Positions 25,691 through 35,843 of a stretch of DNA of 64,000 nt are shown one piece after another (position 1 is the stretch's first letter; each line of letters begins with the position of its first letter). The stretch comes from Pelagibacterium halotolerans B2. Its GTDB lineage: Bacteria; Pseudomonadota; Alphaproteobacteria; Rhizobiales; Devosiaceae. The translations under genes were made by a program, and so were the position numbers. Under the pieces are notes generated by a model, which made no database searches, had not been told where the DNA came from, and saw only the letters and a list, made by a program, of their open reading frames with translations. The stretch is from assembly GCF_000230555.1 (NCBI RefSeq), contig NC_016078.1:3805001-3869000 (forward strand), read 5' to 3'.

Positions 25691-25984
25691 ATGCCCAAAC
25701 TTGCCCTGTATGTACCACTGAAGGCCAAGCCCGGAAAAGAGCGCGATGTCGCCAATTTCCTGACCTCGGCATTGCCGCTCGTTCAAGCTGAGCCGGGCAC
25801 TCTGACCTGGTATGCGATCGAGGAAGGTCCCGGTGCGTACGCGATCTTCGATACGTTCGACACAGAGGAGGATCGGCAGGCCCATCTTGACGGCAAGGTT
25901 GCCGCCGCACTGATGGACAAGGCAGAAGAACTGTTTTCTGAACCGCCGCAGATTCACAAGTTCACCCTGCTGGCCGCGAAATAG
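25691..25984 (+). CDS. ABM-domain small monooxygenase-like protein
   Basis: A 97-residue dimeric alpha-beta barrel protein of the antibiotic biosynthesis monooxygenase (ABM) superfamily, related to quinol monooxygenases (YgiN type). The N-terminal strand is PKLALYVPLKAKPGKERDVA and the middle has PGTLTWYAIEEGPGAYAIFD. The ATG follows GAGGAG at normal spacing. It may oxidise or detoxify a quinol made by the upstream hydroxylase pathway, but it is separated from that operon by 332 bp, so the link is positional only. Confidence 0.85.
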   Translation: MPKLALYVPLKAKPGKERDVANFLTSALPLVQAEPGTLTWYAIEEGPGAYAIFDTFDTEEDRQAHLDGKVAAALMDKAEELFSEPPQIHKFTLLAAK

Positions 25985-26442
25985 CGGAGCGGTCGGCACC
26001 CTAAGCTGCCGTTTGACTGCAGGGTAAGGCTCGTGTTTCCATCCGGAATGGATAGCCCGGCCGAATCGGGAAATGAATAAATGAATACGACAGGTCATCC
26101 GCGATAGTGGATGGCCTTGTCTTTTGCGCTTATCACACCCCTGAATTTACTGATAAGGCGCCGTTGATGTGTCGCGACGTAACGGCACCATTGGTTCGCG
26201 GGAGATTCTTGAGCACATCAATTTGGCGCGTTAATCGGCCGTTCTGGCCCAGTCATTCAGAAAACCGCCATGAATCGATCTCAGGATGGCCCTACGGGAA
26301 GGAACCTCTCAGGTAACAGAACGTTCAGGAAACTGAGATCACTTGGAAGGGTGCGATTTCCTCCGCCGTTGCGATGGACCGGATCATCACCAAGCACTCG
26401 ATTTGATGACGCGTTGAGAAGAGCTGCGAAAGGAAAAGATCC
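25985..26442 (+). other. Intergenic region with one terminator-like hairpin
   Basis: No gene is supported in this 458-bp stretch. A 9-bp stem with one wobble (26092-26100 with 26109-26117, AGGTCATCC and GGATGGCCT) is followed by a T-rich tail TTGTCTTTT and could terminate transcription from the ABM gene. The remainder should hold the promoter of the formaldehyde dehydrogenase gene. Confidence 0.45.
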
Positions 26443-27582
26443 GTGAAAGCTGTCGTGTACAACGGGCCTAAAGATGTTTCTGTCAATACCATCGACGATC
26501 CCAAGATCGAGAAACCGACCGATGTGATCATTCGGGTGACCACCACCAACATTTGCGGGTCTGACCTTCACATGTACGATGGCCGTACCAGCTTCGAGAA
26601 GGGCAGGGTCTTCGGTCACGAAAACCTTGGCGAAGTCATCGAGGTCGGCGCTGCCGTAGATCGGATCAAGAAAGGCGATCGCGTCTGTATGCCGTTCAAC
26701 GTGGGTTGCGGGTTCTGCGAAAATTGCGAACGCGGTCTGACGGCGTTTTGCCTCACGACCAACCCCGGAACCGCCGGCGCAGCGTATGGCTTTGCCGAAA
26801 TGGGGCCGTGGCAAGGCGGTCAGGCCGAGTTGATGCGCGTTCCTTATGCGGACTTCAATTGTCTGAAGCTGCCCGAGGACGCTGAGGAGAAGGAGGATGA
26901 CTATGTCATGCTCTCCGACATCTTCCCGACGGGTTGGCACGGCGTCGAAATGTCCGGTTTCCTGCCCGGCGAAAGCATCGCGATCTACGGCGCTGGTCCG
27001 GTCGGTTTGATGGCCGCGCACTCAGCCCAAATTCGCGGTGCCTCTCAGATCTTCGTGGTCGATTCTCACGATGACCGCTTGAAACTGGCCGAGGCGATGG
27101 GCGCGATTCCGATCGACATGCGCAAGGGCGATCCCGCCCAGCAGATCCTTGACGCAACCGGCGGCCGCGGGACCGACCGGGGGGTCGAGGCGGTCGGGTA
27201 TCAGTGTTGCGATCGCCACGGCAAGGAGCGCAGCAATTACACGATGAACTGCCTCGTCAAAAGCACGAAGGCCACCGGCGGAATCGGCGTCGTCGGCGTG
27301 TTCGTTCCGGAAGACCCGAACGCGCCCGACGATCTTCAGAAGGAAGGCAAGATTGCGTTCGACTTCGGCAACTTTTGGTTCAAGGGCCAGAAGATCGGCA
27401 CCGGACAATGTAATGTAAAGCATTATAACCGGCGGCTGATGAACCTTATCGAGCATGGCCGGGCCAATCCTGCCCAAATCATCTCGCACCGGCTGCCGCT
27501 TGATCAGGCACCAGACGCCTACAAGCATTTCGACGAGCGCGATGGTGGTTGGACGAAGGTCTTGCTCAAGCCGGGCACCTGA
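26443..27582 (+). CDS. fdhA: Glutathione-independent formaldehyde dehydrogenase (zinc type)
   Basis: A 379-residue zinc-dependent medium-chain dehydrogenase of the glutathione-independent formaldehyde dehydrogenase branch, which oxidises formaldehyde to formate with tightly bound NAD. Visible are TTTNICGSDLHMYDGR (catalytic zinc Cys), FGHENLGEV, a structural-zinc Cys set around NVGCGFCENCERG, the Rossmann loop YGAGPVGLMAA, and the long insertion AVGYQCCDRHGKE typical of this branch. It starts with GTG after a GAAAGGAAAAG site. It is followed within 31 bp by the DJ-1/PfpI gene, so both may be co-transcribed as aldehyde-stress genes. Confidence 0.92.
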   Translation: MKAVVYNGPKDVSVNTIDDPKIEKPTDVIIRVTTTNICGSDLHMYDGRTSFEKGRVFGHENLGEVIEVGAAVDRIKKGDRVCMPFNVGCGFCENCERGLTAFCLTTNPGTAGAAYGFAEMGPWQGGQAELMRVPYADFNCLKLPEDAEEKEDDYVMLSDIFPTGWHGVEMSGFLPGESIAIYGAGPVGLMAAHSAQIRGASQIFVVDSHDDRLKLAEAMGAIPIDMRKGDPAQQILDATGGRGTDRGVEAVGYQCCDRHGKERSNYTMNCLVKSTKATGGIGVVGVFVPEDPNAPDDLQKEGKIAFDFGNFWFKGQKIGTGQCNVKHYNRRLMNLIEHGRANPAQIISHRLPLDQAPDAYKHFDERDGGWTKVLLKPGT

Positions 27583-27613
27583 CCTTAGTCTTCGACGGAA
27601 TAGGAAATAAATT

Positions 27614-28183
27614 ATGACTTTGGAAGGCAAATCAGTTGCCATTCTGATCGCACCCCGCGGGACGGAAGAACCAGAATTCTCGAAGCCCAAGCAAGCTATC
27701 GAGGAGGCTGGCGGCAAAGTGACCGTGGTCAGTTTTGAAACGGGCAAGGCTCGCACAGTCAATAGCGACCTTGACGAGGGCGGCAGCTATACTATCGACA
27801 AGACGTTTGCCGAGGTCAAAGCCGACGATTTCGACGGACTTGTTGTGCCCGGAGGGACTGTCGGCGCCGACAAGCTGCGCGGCAGCGTCGAGGCAATTGG
27901 TTTCATCCGGGCTTTCTTCGATCAGAAAAAACCTGTTGCGGCTATATGCCATGCACCCTGGACATTGATCGAGGCGGGCGTGCTTAAGGGTCGCACCTTG
28001 ACGTCCTACCCGACGCTGCAGGTCGATATCGAGAACGCCGGCGGTGCATGGACCAATGAGGAAGTCGTGGTCGACAACGGCCTTGTTACCAGCCGCGATC
28101 CCAATGATTTGCCCGCCTTCTGTGCCAAACTCGTTGAGGAAATCGCAGAAGGTGCGGGCGCAGCGCTAGCAGCAGGGAATTAA
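27614..28183 (+). CDS. DJ-1/PfpI-family protein
   Basis: A 189-residue protein of the DJ-1/PfpI superfamily. The nucleophile elbow is AAICHAPWTLIEAG, with the reactive Cys followed by His, and a Glu near the N-terminus (RGTEEPEFSKP) is placed as in PfpI/YhbO proteins. Members act as glyoxalases, deglycases or stress chaperones; which applies here cannot be decided. It directly follows the formaldehyde dehydrogenase gene, consistent with reactive-aldehyde defence. Confidence 0.9.
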   Translation: MTLEGKSVAILIAPRGTEEPEFSKPKQAIEEAGGKVTVVSFETGKARTVNSDLDEGGSYTIDKTFAEVKADDFDGLVVPGGTVGADKLRGSVEAIGFIRAFFDQKKPVAAICHAPWTLIEAGVLKGRTLTSYPTLQVDIENAGGAWTNEEVVVDNGLVTSRDPNDLPAFCAKLVEEIAEGAGAALAAGN

Positions 28184-28245
28184 GACGGGGCGTTTCGACG
28201 AACCATGTGAGGGCCCTCTCCCTGGAGAAGGTCCGCACAAAGCAA

Positions 28246-28282
28246 GCGTGGCGGATGGCCAGCGATTGGCCGTCCGCCACGC
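28246..28282. terminator. Strong 16-bp hairpin between convergent genes
   Basis: Arms 28246-28261 and 28267-28282 pair over 16 bp with one wobble, around the five-base loop GCGAT. The stem begins GCGTGGCGGA and ends with its complement TCCGCCACGC. It lies between the PfpI gene and the convergent UvrA2 gene. There is no T-run, so it may act as a bidirectional RNA end or be a mobile palindromic unit. Confidence 0.6.
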
Positions 28283-28439
28283 CGCGTATCACACGAACAC
28301 GGCGCACCTGACGGGCACTCAAACCCTAAGCCGCGTCAACCGCGCTGACACATCGCCGGCTCCCGCTTCCAGATTCGACCCATTCCAACGTGTGGTTGAG
28401 ATGCACCTGATCGAACGTGCGTTCGGCCAGATTTACGGC

Positions 28440-31100
28440 CTACAGAGCCGCCTTGAGATAGCGGGCGGTGAGACTGCCTTCCGCTTCCGCAACGACGCCA
28501 GGGACGCCGCTGGCAACGATACGGCCCCCATCTTCCCCGGCCCCCGGTCCCAGGTCGATGATCCAGTCCGCCTGTGTGATGGCGCGCATGTCATGTTCGA
28601 CGACTACGACGGTATTGCCGGCGTCTACGAGGCCCTGCAGATGTTGCATCAGCCGGTCCGCATCGGAGGGGTGAAGCCCCGAAGTTGGCTCGTCGAGGAT
28701 GTAGATCGTGTTGCCGCGTTGAGCGCGTTGCAGTTCAGTCGCCAGCTTGATGCGCTGCGCCTCCCCGCCAGACAGCTCGGTCGCCGGCTGACCGAGCCTC
28801 AGATAGCCAAGACCGATCTCCCGCAACACGTCGAGGGAGCGCATCACAGATGCCTCGCCAGCGAAGAAATCGCACGCATCGTCCACCGTCAGTTCGAGCA
28901 CCTGGGCGATATTGCGCCCGTTCCATTCGACTTCGAGCGTTTGCGGGTTGTAGCGAGAGCCATGGCAGGTCGAGCACGGCGCAAAAACGCTTGGCAGGAA
29001 CAGCAGCTCCACCATGACGTATCCCTCGCCCTCGCACACAGGGCAGCGCCCTTGCGCGACGTTGAACGAGAACCTGCTCGGGCTATAGTGCCGCCGGCGG
29101 GCGAGCGGCGTATCAGCGAAGATCCGTCGCACATGGTCGAACATGCCGCTGTAGGTGGATAGGTTCGAGCGCGGCGTGCGGCCGATCGGTTTCTGATCGA
29201 CCCGCACCAGCCTGCGAACATGCTCCATGCCTACAACAATGCGTCCTTCAGTGACGTTCTGCGCAACATCGAGCAGCGGATCGATATCCCCCTCCTCGGC
29301 CACGGGGGAGCCGCCGAGGTGTTCCGTGACGAGCTCGGGCAGCGCCTGACTGACAAGACTGGATTTGCCCGATCCCGCAACGCCGGTGACAGCGGTGAAG
29401 CAGCCGATGGGAAACTCGACGTCGAGACCATGGAGATTGTTCCGCCTGATCCCTTCCAGGCGTAGCCATGCCTTGGGATCGCGCGGTGTGCGCTCACTGC
29501 GGAGCGGCTCTGCGAACAGGTAGCGGCGGGTGATCGAAGTCTCGACGTCGGCAAGCCCCTCTATCGGCCCGCTGTAGAGGACTTCACCGCCCTTTTCCCC
29601 GGCTCCTGGCCCGACATCGACGAGCCATTCCGCGCGGCGGATCACGTCGAGATCATGTTCGACGACGAACAGGGAGTTGCCCGCCGCCTTGAGACGCTCG
29701 AGGATAGTCAGCAAGGCTTCGCCATCTGCGGGGTGCAACCCCGCCGAAGGCTCGTCAAGCACATAGACCACGCCGAAAAGCTGTGACGACAATTGCGTGG
29801 CAAGCCGCAAGCGCTGCAGCTCTCCGGAGGAGAGCGATGGCGTGCTGCGGTCGAGCGATATGTAGCCAAGGCCAAGATCGATCAGCGGCTCGAGCCGCTC
29901 GATCAATTCGCAGGCAAGGCGTTGGGCGGCGATCCGCTTCTCGTCGGAGAGATTTGGCGTACGGCGTATGTCGGGCGCGCTCTTGTGCGCAGAGCCGCCT
30001 GCGGCAACCCGTTGTTCGACCGCTGCTTCGCGGGCCGCTTTTTCCAGAACATGGCCCTTTGAGGTGTCGGAGACCGCCCCATATTCGCCATGCGCGACGG
30101 GCATCAGCAAGTCCTTCAGCTTGAACACCGTCAGGTCGCCGAACTCGGCAATGTCAAGGCCGGCGAATTTGACCGACAGGGCTTCGCGCTTCAGGCGCTT
30201 GCCGTCGCAGGTCGGGCAATCGCGGCCGATGATATATTGCGAAACGCGCTTCTTCATCAGCGCGCTTTTAGTGTTGGCGAAGGTTTCCAGCACATAGCGG
30301 CGCGCGCCAGTGAAGGTGCCCTGGTAGCTCGGCTCCATGCGGCGCTTGAGCGCCGTCCGGGTCTGTTCGGGCGTCAGGCCCGCGTAGACCGGCACCGTCG
30401 GCGTCTCTTCAGTAAAGAGGATCCAGTCGCGATCCTTTTTCGGCAGGTCGCGCCATGGTGTATCGACGTCATAGCCGAGCGAAACGAGGATATCGCGCAG
30501 GTTCTGGCCATGCCAGGCGGTCGGCCAAGCGGCGATCGCCCGGTCGCGAATGGTGAGGCTGTCGTCAGGCACCATCGTCTCTTCGGTCGCGTCATATACG
30601 CGGCCGATGCCGTGGCAGGTCGCGCAGGCCCCCGCGACCGTGTTGGGGGAGAAATCCTCCGCATAGAGCATGGGTTGATGGCGCGGATATTCGCCGACGC
30701 GCGAATAGAGCATCCGCACCAGGCTGGAGAGCGTCGTCACGCTGCCGACCGAGGATCGCGCGTTGGCCGAGCCGCGCTGCTGCTGCAACGCGACCGCAGG
30801 CGGCAAACCGTCGATCGCGTCGACCTCCGGCACGCCGGCTTGGTCGATCAGGCGACGGGCATAGGGCGCAACCGATTCTAGATAACGCCGCTGGGCTTCG
30901 GCATAAAGGGTGCCGAACGCGAGCGATGACTTGCCCGAGCCCGATATGCCGGTGAACACCACGAAGGCGTCGCGCGGTACATCGACGTCAATATTTTTGA
31001 GGTTATTCTGGCGCGCGCCGCGAACCTGCACGCAAGCGGGCGGCCTCGTATGCCCATGATCGGTGGCCGGCGTCGTCGCGTGAATATCCTTGCTCTTCAA
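28440..31100 (-). CDS. UvrA-like ABC ATPase lacking the UvrB-binding domain (UvrA2 type)
   Basis: An 886-residue DNA-repair-type ABC ATPase. Domain order: Walker [10 protein letters not shown] near residue 50, a zinc motif CATCHG near 160, a second Cys pair CPTCDGKR near 295, signature LSSGELQRL and Walker [13 protein letters not shown]; then second Walker [10 protein letters not shown], zinc finger CPVCEGEGY...CSTCHG, signature LSGGEAQRI and [12 protein letters not shown]. The region where canonical UvrA carries the UvrB-interaction domain is replaced by a short linker after YSRVGEYP. Such UvrA2 proteins are linked to drug or DNA-adduct tolerance rather than standard excision repair. It is monocistronic. 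Confidence 0.92.
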   Translation of the reverse strand: MKSKDIHATTPATDHGHTRPPACVQVRGARQNNLKNIDVDVPRDAFVVFTGISGSGKSSLAFGTLYAEAQRRYLESVAPYARRLIDQAGVPEVDAIDGLPPAVALQQQRGSANARSSVGSVTTLSSLVRMLYSRVGEYPRHQPMLYAEDFSPNTVAGACATCHGIGRVYDATEETMVPDDSLTIRDRAIAAWPTAWHGQNLRDILVSLGYDVDTPWRDLPKKDRDWILFTEETPTVPVYAGLTPEQTRTALKRRMEPSYQGTFTGARRYVLETFANTKSALMKKRVSQYIIGRDCPTCDGKRLKREALSVKFAGLDIAEFGDLTVFKLKDLLMPVAHGEYGAVSDTSKGHVLEKAAREAAVEQRVAAGGSAHKSAPDIRRTPNLSDEKRIAAQRLACELIERLEPLIDLGLGYISLDRSTPSLSSGELQRLRLATQLSSQLFGVVYVLDEPSAGLHPADGEALLTILERLKAAGNSLFVVEHDLDVIRRAEWLVDVGPGAGEKGGEVLYSGPIEGLADVETSITRRYLFAEPLRSERTPRDPKAWLRLEGIRRNNLHGLDVEFPIGCFTAVTGVAGSGKSSLVSQALPELVTEHLGGSPVAEEGDIDPLLDVAQNVTEGRIVVGMEHVRRLVRVDQKPIGRTPRSNLSTYSGMFDHVRRIFADTPLARRRHYSPSRFSFNVAQGRCPVCEGEGYVMVELLFLPSVFAPCSTCHGSRYNPQTLEVEWNGRNIAQVLELTVDDACDFFAGEASVMRSLDVLREIGLGYLRLGQPATELSGGEAQRIKLATELQRAQRGNTIYILDEPTSGLHPSDADRLMQHLQGLVDAGNTVVVVEHDMRAITQADWIIDLGPGAGEDGGRIVASGVPGVVAEAEGSLTARYLKAAL

Positions 31101-31493
31101 TTCAGTCTTCCTGCCCTATACGCCCGTGCGGCCCGTGGTTCATCACAGTCGGGTAACAGATGAATGCATTTCCGACTCAATACATCCAACGGCCAGGCTG
31201 GCCCGATGTTAGGCACCTTTGAAATATTTTCCAGCATTAGACAAAGGTTACGACAAAACCATTTTTCCCGTTGGGTCGCGCGACGAGGGCACACACACTC
31301 CGCTGGTACGCGCCTGGGCCAGGCGGCCCTGGTCCGCGCCGCTATCGGCATTTAACGACCGCACTTCGGCGCTTGTTACCGCATCGCGACGCGTTGCCCA
31401 TTTGCCAGAGCGCGCTTCATCATGGCCGGGGTCGGGCCATGATGACGGCCGAGTTGTCGATCCGAGCGCCTCGCGCCGCTTCGGATCGGCGGG
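31101..31493. other. Intergenic region, no gene seen
   Basis: 393 bp between the UvrA2 start and the broken alcohol dehydrogenase. Open frames here lack recognisable domains and start sites. It should include the UvrA2 promoter near 31110-31250, where a less GC-rich stretch occurs. Nothing else can be supported. Confidence 0.4.
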
Positions 31494-32486
<993 letters not shown>

Positions 32487-32499
32487 TCAATCTATCACG

Positions 32500-32694
32500 C
32501 TGGACGTGTTGGTTGACCACGCCAACCACCATCTGTCGGACCTTAACCCGCGTTACAGGCTACGCCGCGCAGCGGATCTCGCGCTACACATGGGTGGTGA
32601 GGCTCGCGCCACGCGCAGCCTTTCGGGCGGAGAGCGATTTCTGGTGTCGCTTGCCCTTGCGCTCGCCCTTTCGCGAATGGGTGGGAAAGGCCGC
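32500..32694 (+). pseudogene. Fragment of exonuclease SbcC
   Basis: A 65-codon piece of the SbcC C-terminal ATPase region. Recognisable parts are LDVLVDHANHHLSDLNPRYR and the ABC signature TRSLSGGERFLVSLALALAL. A few residues between ALH and MGGEARATRS are missing compared with intact proteins, and similarity stops before Walker B. There is no start codon of its own. It abuts, head to head, the truncated alcohol dehydrogenase, so the junction near 32487-32499 is a rearrangement scar. Confidence 0.8.
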
Positions 32695-33290
32695 ACTCCG
32701 ATCGGCGACAATGGGGTCGCTGGTCGAACGTCGGCTCTTTCCCGTGCTTAGCCAGAACCGGACAGTCAGCGTACGGCCCCGTTTCCGCCAGTCGGCAACG
32801 CGCCCTCATTTCAGACGGTGACGCTGGCTCCTTCGTATCCCGAAAGCCGCCGTTCCAAGTATATGCTGGCAATGTCGACAAGGAGCCCAATGTTTGTCGA
32901 TTGCTTCTGGATTACAGAATGGTGCAACCGCTCCAGTGCGCTCTTAACCACCAAGCCAGCACATCGTTTGATCAACGCTCGGCGTTGGATAGACTCGTAG
33001 ATGGGCGCTATTTGTACAATTGTGCAGCTTTAATCTGATTTGTGCCCGAATGCTTGTTCTCTCATGCTCACATCACATTGGTGAGCGGACAGCTGAGCCA
33101 GAGCCTGCGAATTATCGTTTCGGCAGTGACCGGAACGCGTGTCACGGTTAGGTGAGATGCGCCGGACGTTGTGTCATATGTGGAGCTATCAAAACCCTTT
33201 ATAGCGCCATCAATGTTCTCTAGTGGAGCTCACCTGCCCCACCCCCTAATAGTGCAAGCGCAGGCAAAGCAGATTGCGAAGGGAGGAGCT
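32695..33290. other. Gene-free region upstream of SDR operon
   Basis: About 600 bp with no gene I can support. It contains a TTGTACAA palindrome at 33012-33019 and an AT-richer stretch (about 33160-33220) that could hold the promoter of the downstream SDR-RraA-DHDPS operon. The left part probably continues the rearranged debris. Confidence 0.4.
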
Positions 33291-34076
33291 ATGGATCTCG
33301 GAATTTCGGGCAAGACGGCGCTGATATTTGGTGCTGGCGGTGGATTGGGCGGGGCGATTGCCCGCGCGCTGGCTGCCGAGGGCGCGAAGATCGCGGTGGC
33401 CGATATCGACACCGACGCCGCGCAGGCGACTGTCGAAGCGATAAACGGGCAGGGCGGTATCGCCAAAGCACTGGTCTGGGACCTCGCCGATCTGGCGTCG
33501 ATCCCAGATCACATCGCGACCGTCGAAGCCGAACTCGGCCCCATCGACATCCTCGTCAACAACACAGGCGGCCCCCCGCCGACAACCGTCTCGGGTCAGG
33601 CGCCCGAGGACTGGGAAAAATTCTTCCGCTCCATGGTCGTCTCTGTCATCGCCATAACCGATGCCGTCCTGCCCGGCATGCGCGAGCGCGGATGGGGTCG
33701 TATCGTCACCTCGACCTCGTCGGGCGTCGTCGCGCCCATCCCCAATCTGGGGATTTCCAACGCGCTGCGGCTCTCGCTGGTCGGCTGGTCGAAAACCCTT
33801 GCCCGTGAAGTGGGCCGCGACGGCCTCACGGCAAACATCGTCTTGCCCGGCCGCATCGCCACCGGCCGCATCACGTTTCTGGACGAACAAAAGGCCAAAC
33901 GTGAAAACCGCTCGGTCGAAGACGTCTCGACCGAAAGCACCGCCGCCATCCCCGTGGGCCGTTATGGCGACCCGAAAGAATATGGCGATGTCGTTGCATT
34001 CCTCGCCAGCCAGAAGGCCTCCTACCTCACCGGCTCGGTCATCCGGGTCGATGGTGGATTGATCGCCAGTATTTGA
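33291..34076 (+). CDS. Short-chain dehydrogenase/reductase
   Basis: A 261-residue SDR with the cofactor loop IFGAGGGLGGAIARALA, an NNTGG motif at LVNNTGGPPP, a catalytic region TSTSSGVVAPIPNLGISNALR in which the usual Tyr-x-x-x-Lys is not present in standard form (Ile-Ser-Asn), and C-terminal GSVIRVDGG. This pattern is known in the 3-oxoacyl-ACP-reductase-like YohF/FabG variants, but here the missing Tyr is noteworthy. GGGAGGA precedes the ATG at 33291; the frame is open further upstream without similarity. It heads a three-gene operon with RraA and DHDPS family members. Confidence 0.88.
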   Translation: MDLGISGKTALIFGAGGGLGGAIARALAAEGAKIAVADIDTDAAQATVEAINGQGGIAKALVWDLADLASIPDHIATVEAELGPIDILVNNTGGPPPTTVSGQAPEDWEKFFRSMVVSVIAITDAVLPGMRERGWGRIVTSTSSGVVAPIPNLGISNALRLSLVGWSKTLAREVGRDGLTANIVLPGRIATGRITFLDEQKAKRENRSVEDVSTESTAAIPVGRYGDPKEYGDVVAFLASQKASYLTGSVIRVDGGLIASI

Positions 34077-34160
34077 TTCATCGGCGGCGTTTCTTGACCG
34101 AACTGGAAGTTGCCACAGGACGGCAAGTCCGCCGCCGATAACCCCTTATGAGGAACATCA

Positions 34161-34865
34161 ATGTCGCTTACCCCAGAGGCGATCGAAACGCTCAAAGGCG
34201 TCTCGACGGCCACCCTCACCACGGTCCTTTTGAAAAAGGGCCTGCGCAATGTCTGGATCCGCAACGCCAAGCCCATCCGGTCGGGCATGGAGCGCATTGT
34301 CGGCCCGGCCTTCACGCTGCGGTTTGTCCCGGCGCGCGAGGATCTGGCCACCCCCGCCAGCTGGGGCTCCCCCATTTCCACCCGCGCCGCGATCGAGGAC
34401 ATGCCCGAGGGCGCAGTCGTCGTTGCCGACGCCATGGGCGTTTCGGACGCCGGCATCTTTGGCGATATCTTGTGTTTTCGCATGGCCAAAAAGGGCGTCG
34501 CCGCGCTGATCACCGACGGCGTCATGCGCGATGCGGTTGGCGTCCATTCCACGAACCTCCCCATCTGGTGCAACGGCATTTCCGCGCCGCCCTCGGTTGC
34601 CGGGCTTACTTTCGTCGGCTGGCAGGAAACCATCGGCTGCGGTGGCGTCGCGGTCATTCCGGGCGATACCATCGTCGTTGACGATGACGGCGCCGTCGTC
34701 ATCCCCCAGGCGTTGCTCGAAGAGGTGCTCGCCGAAGCCCCCGAACAGGAAGCCATGGAGGCCTGGATCATGACCGAGGTCGATCGCGGCGTGCCTTTGC
34801 CGGGCTTGTATCCGATGAACGAAGAGACCAAAAAGCGCTACGCCGCTTTTAAATCCGGACAGTAA
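34161..34865 (+). CDS. RraA-family protein with intact R-D motif
   Basis: A 234-residue RraA/HMG-aldolase-fold protein. It carries SGMERIVGPAFTLRFVP, VVVADAMGVSDAGIFGDIL and LITDGVMRDAVGV with the Arg-Asp pair of active family members, then VIPGDTIVVDDDGAVVIP. It could therefore be a genuine 2-oxo-acid aldolase or decarboxylase. It lies 2 bp before the DHDPS-family gene, a pairing suggesting that both act on one sugar-acid or 2-keto-acid pathway. Confidence 0.9.
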   Translation: MSLTPEAIETLKGVSTATLTTVLLKKGLRNVWIRNAKPIRSGMERIVGPAFTLRFVPAREDLATPASWGSPISTRAAIEDMPEGAVVVADAMGVSDAGIFGDILCFRMAKKGVAALITDGVMRDAVGVHSTNLPIWCNGISAPPSVAGLTFVGWQETIGCGGVAVIPGDTIVVDDDGAVVIPQALLEEVLAEAPEQEAMEAWIMTEVDRGVPLPGLYPMNEETKKRYAAFKSGQ

Positions 34866-34867
34866 TC

Positions 34868-35794
34868 ATGCCGCTCGACCACACTGCCAAGGGCGTTTAC
34901 GTCATCGCGACGACGCCCTTTCTCGACGATTATGCGATCGACACCAAATCGATCGACAGGCTCACCGATTTTTACGCCGAGGCCGGGTCCACCGGCATGA
35001 CCATTCTGGGCATCATGGGCGAAGCGCCCAAGCTCGAAGCGACCGAATCGATTGCCATCGTCAAACAGGTGGTCGGGCGCACCAAACTCCCCGTCATCGT
35101 CGGCGTCTCGGCCCCCGGCTTTGCCGCCATGCGGTCCCTGGCGCGCCAATCGATGGATCTCGGCGCCGCAGGCGTCATGATCGCCCCGCCGTCCAATCTA
35201 CGCACCGACGACCAGATCAAGAACTACTACGCCTCGGCCATCGAAGCGATCGGCGACGACATCCCCTTCGTCATCCAGGATTACCCCCTGACATTGACCG
35301 TCGTCATGACCCACGGCGTCATCCGCGACATCGTCAACGCCCATTCCTCCTGCATCATGCTCAAGCACGAGGACTGGCCGGGGCTCGAAAAGATAACCAG
35401 CCTGCGCAAGTTCCAGTCCGCAGGGGAAATGCGTGACATCTCGATCCTGTGCGGCAATGGCGGGCTGTTCATCGATTTCGAGATGGAGCGCGGCGCCGAT
35501 GGCGCCATGACCGGCTATGCCTTCACCGACGCCCTTGCCGATATCGTCCGTCTGCAGGCCGAGGGTCGGCGCGATGAAGCACACGACCTTTTCGACGCTC
35601 ATCTCCCCCTGATCCGCTACGAACAGCAGCAGGGCGTCGGCCTCGCCGCCCGCAAATACGTCCTGCAAAAGCGCGGCCTCATCACCTCCGACATCCAGCG
35701 CAAGCCCGCCGGCACCCTCTCCCCCAAGGCACGCGAGGAGATCGACTATCTCCTCACCCGCGTCGCAAAACACGACCCGCGAGCAGCACTATAG
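34868..35794 (+). CDS. Dihydrodipicolinate synthase-family aldolase/dehydratase
   Basis: A 308-residue class I aldolase of the DapA/N-acetylneuraminate lyase superfamily. The N-terminal region has GVYVIATTPFLDDY, the usual GEAPKL motif appears as MGEAPKLEATE, a Tyr is in IQDYPLT and the Schiff-base Lys is in CIMLKHEDWPG. Family members act on pyruvate plus aldehydes or dehydrate keto-deoxy sugar acids. Genome context (SDR and RraA, not lysine genes) points to catabolism. No transporter or regulator is attached to this operon. Confidence 0.9.
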   Translation: MPLDHTAKGVYVIATTPFLDDYAIDTKSIDRLTDFYAEAGSTGMTILGIMGEAPKLEATESIAIVKQVVGRTKLPVIVGVSAPGFAAMRSLARQSMDLGAAGVMIAPPSNLRTDDQIKNYYASAIEAIGDDIPFVIQDYPLTLTVVMTHGVIRDIVNAHSSCIMLKHEDWPGLEKITSLRKFQSAGEMRDISILCGNGGLFIDFEMERGADGAMTGYAFTDALADIVRLQAEGRRDEAHDLFDAHLPLIRYEQQQGVGLAARKYVLQKRGLITSDIQRKPAGTLSPKAREEIDYLLTRVAKHDPRAAL

Positions 35795-35843
35795 GCTACT
35801 CGGGGACTGTCCATGAATACCGTCAGCACCGGGCGAACATAGT

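Noticed and set aside
28248..29162. A 304-codon plus-strand open frame overlapping the UvrA2 3' end
   Set aside because: Most of it is antisense to the UvrA2 ATPase domain; its 5' part is only the hairpin region.
34868..35794. Lysine-biosynthesis dapA
   Set aside because: Context is SDR and RraA in a catabolic-looking operon, and substrate-loop residues differ from what I expect of DapA.
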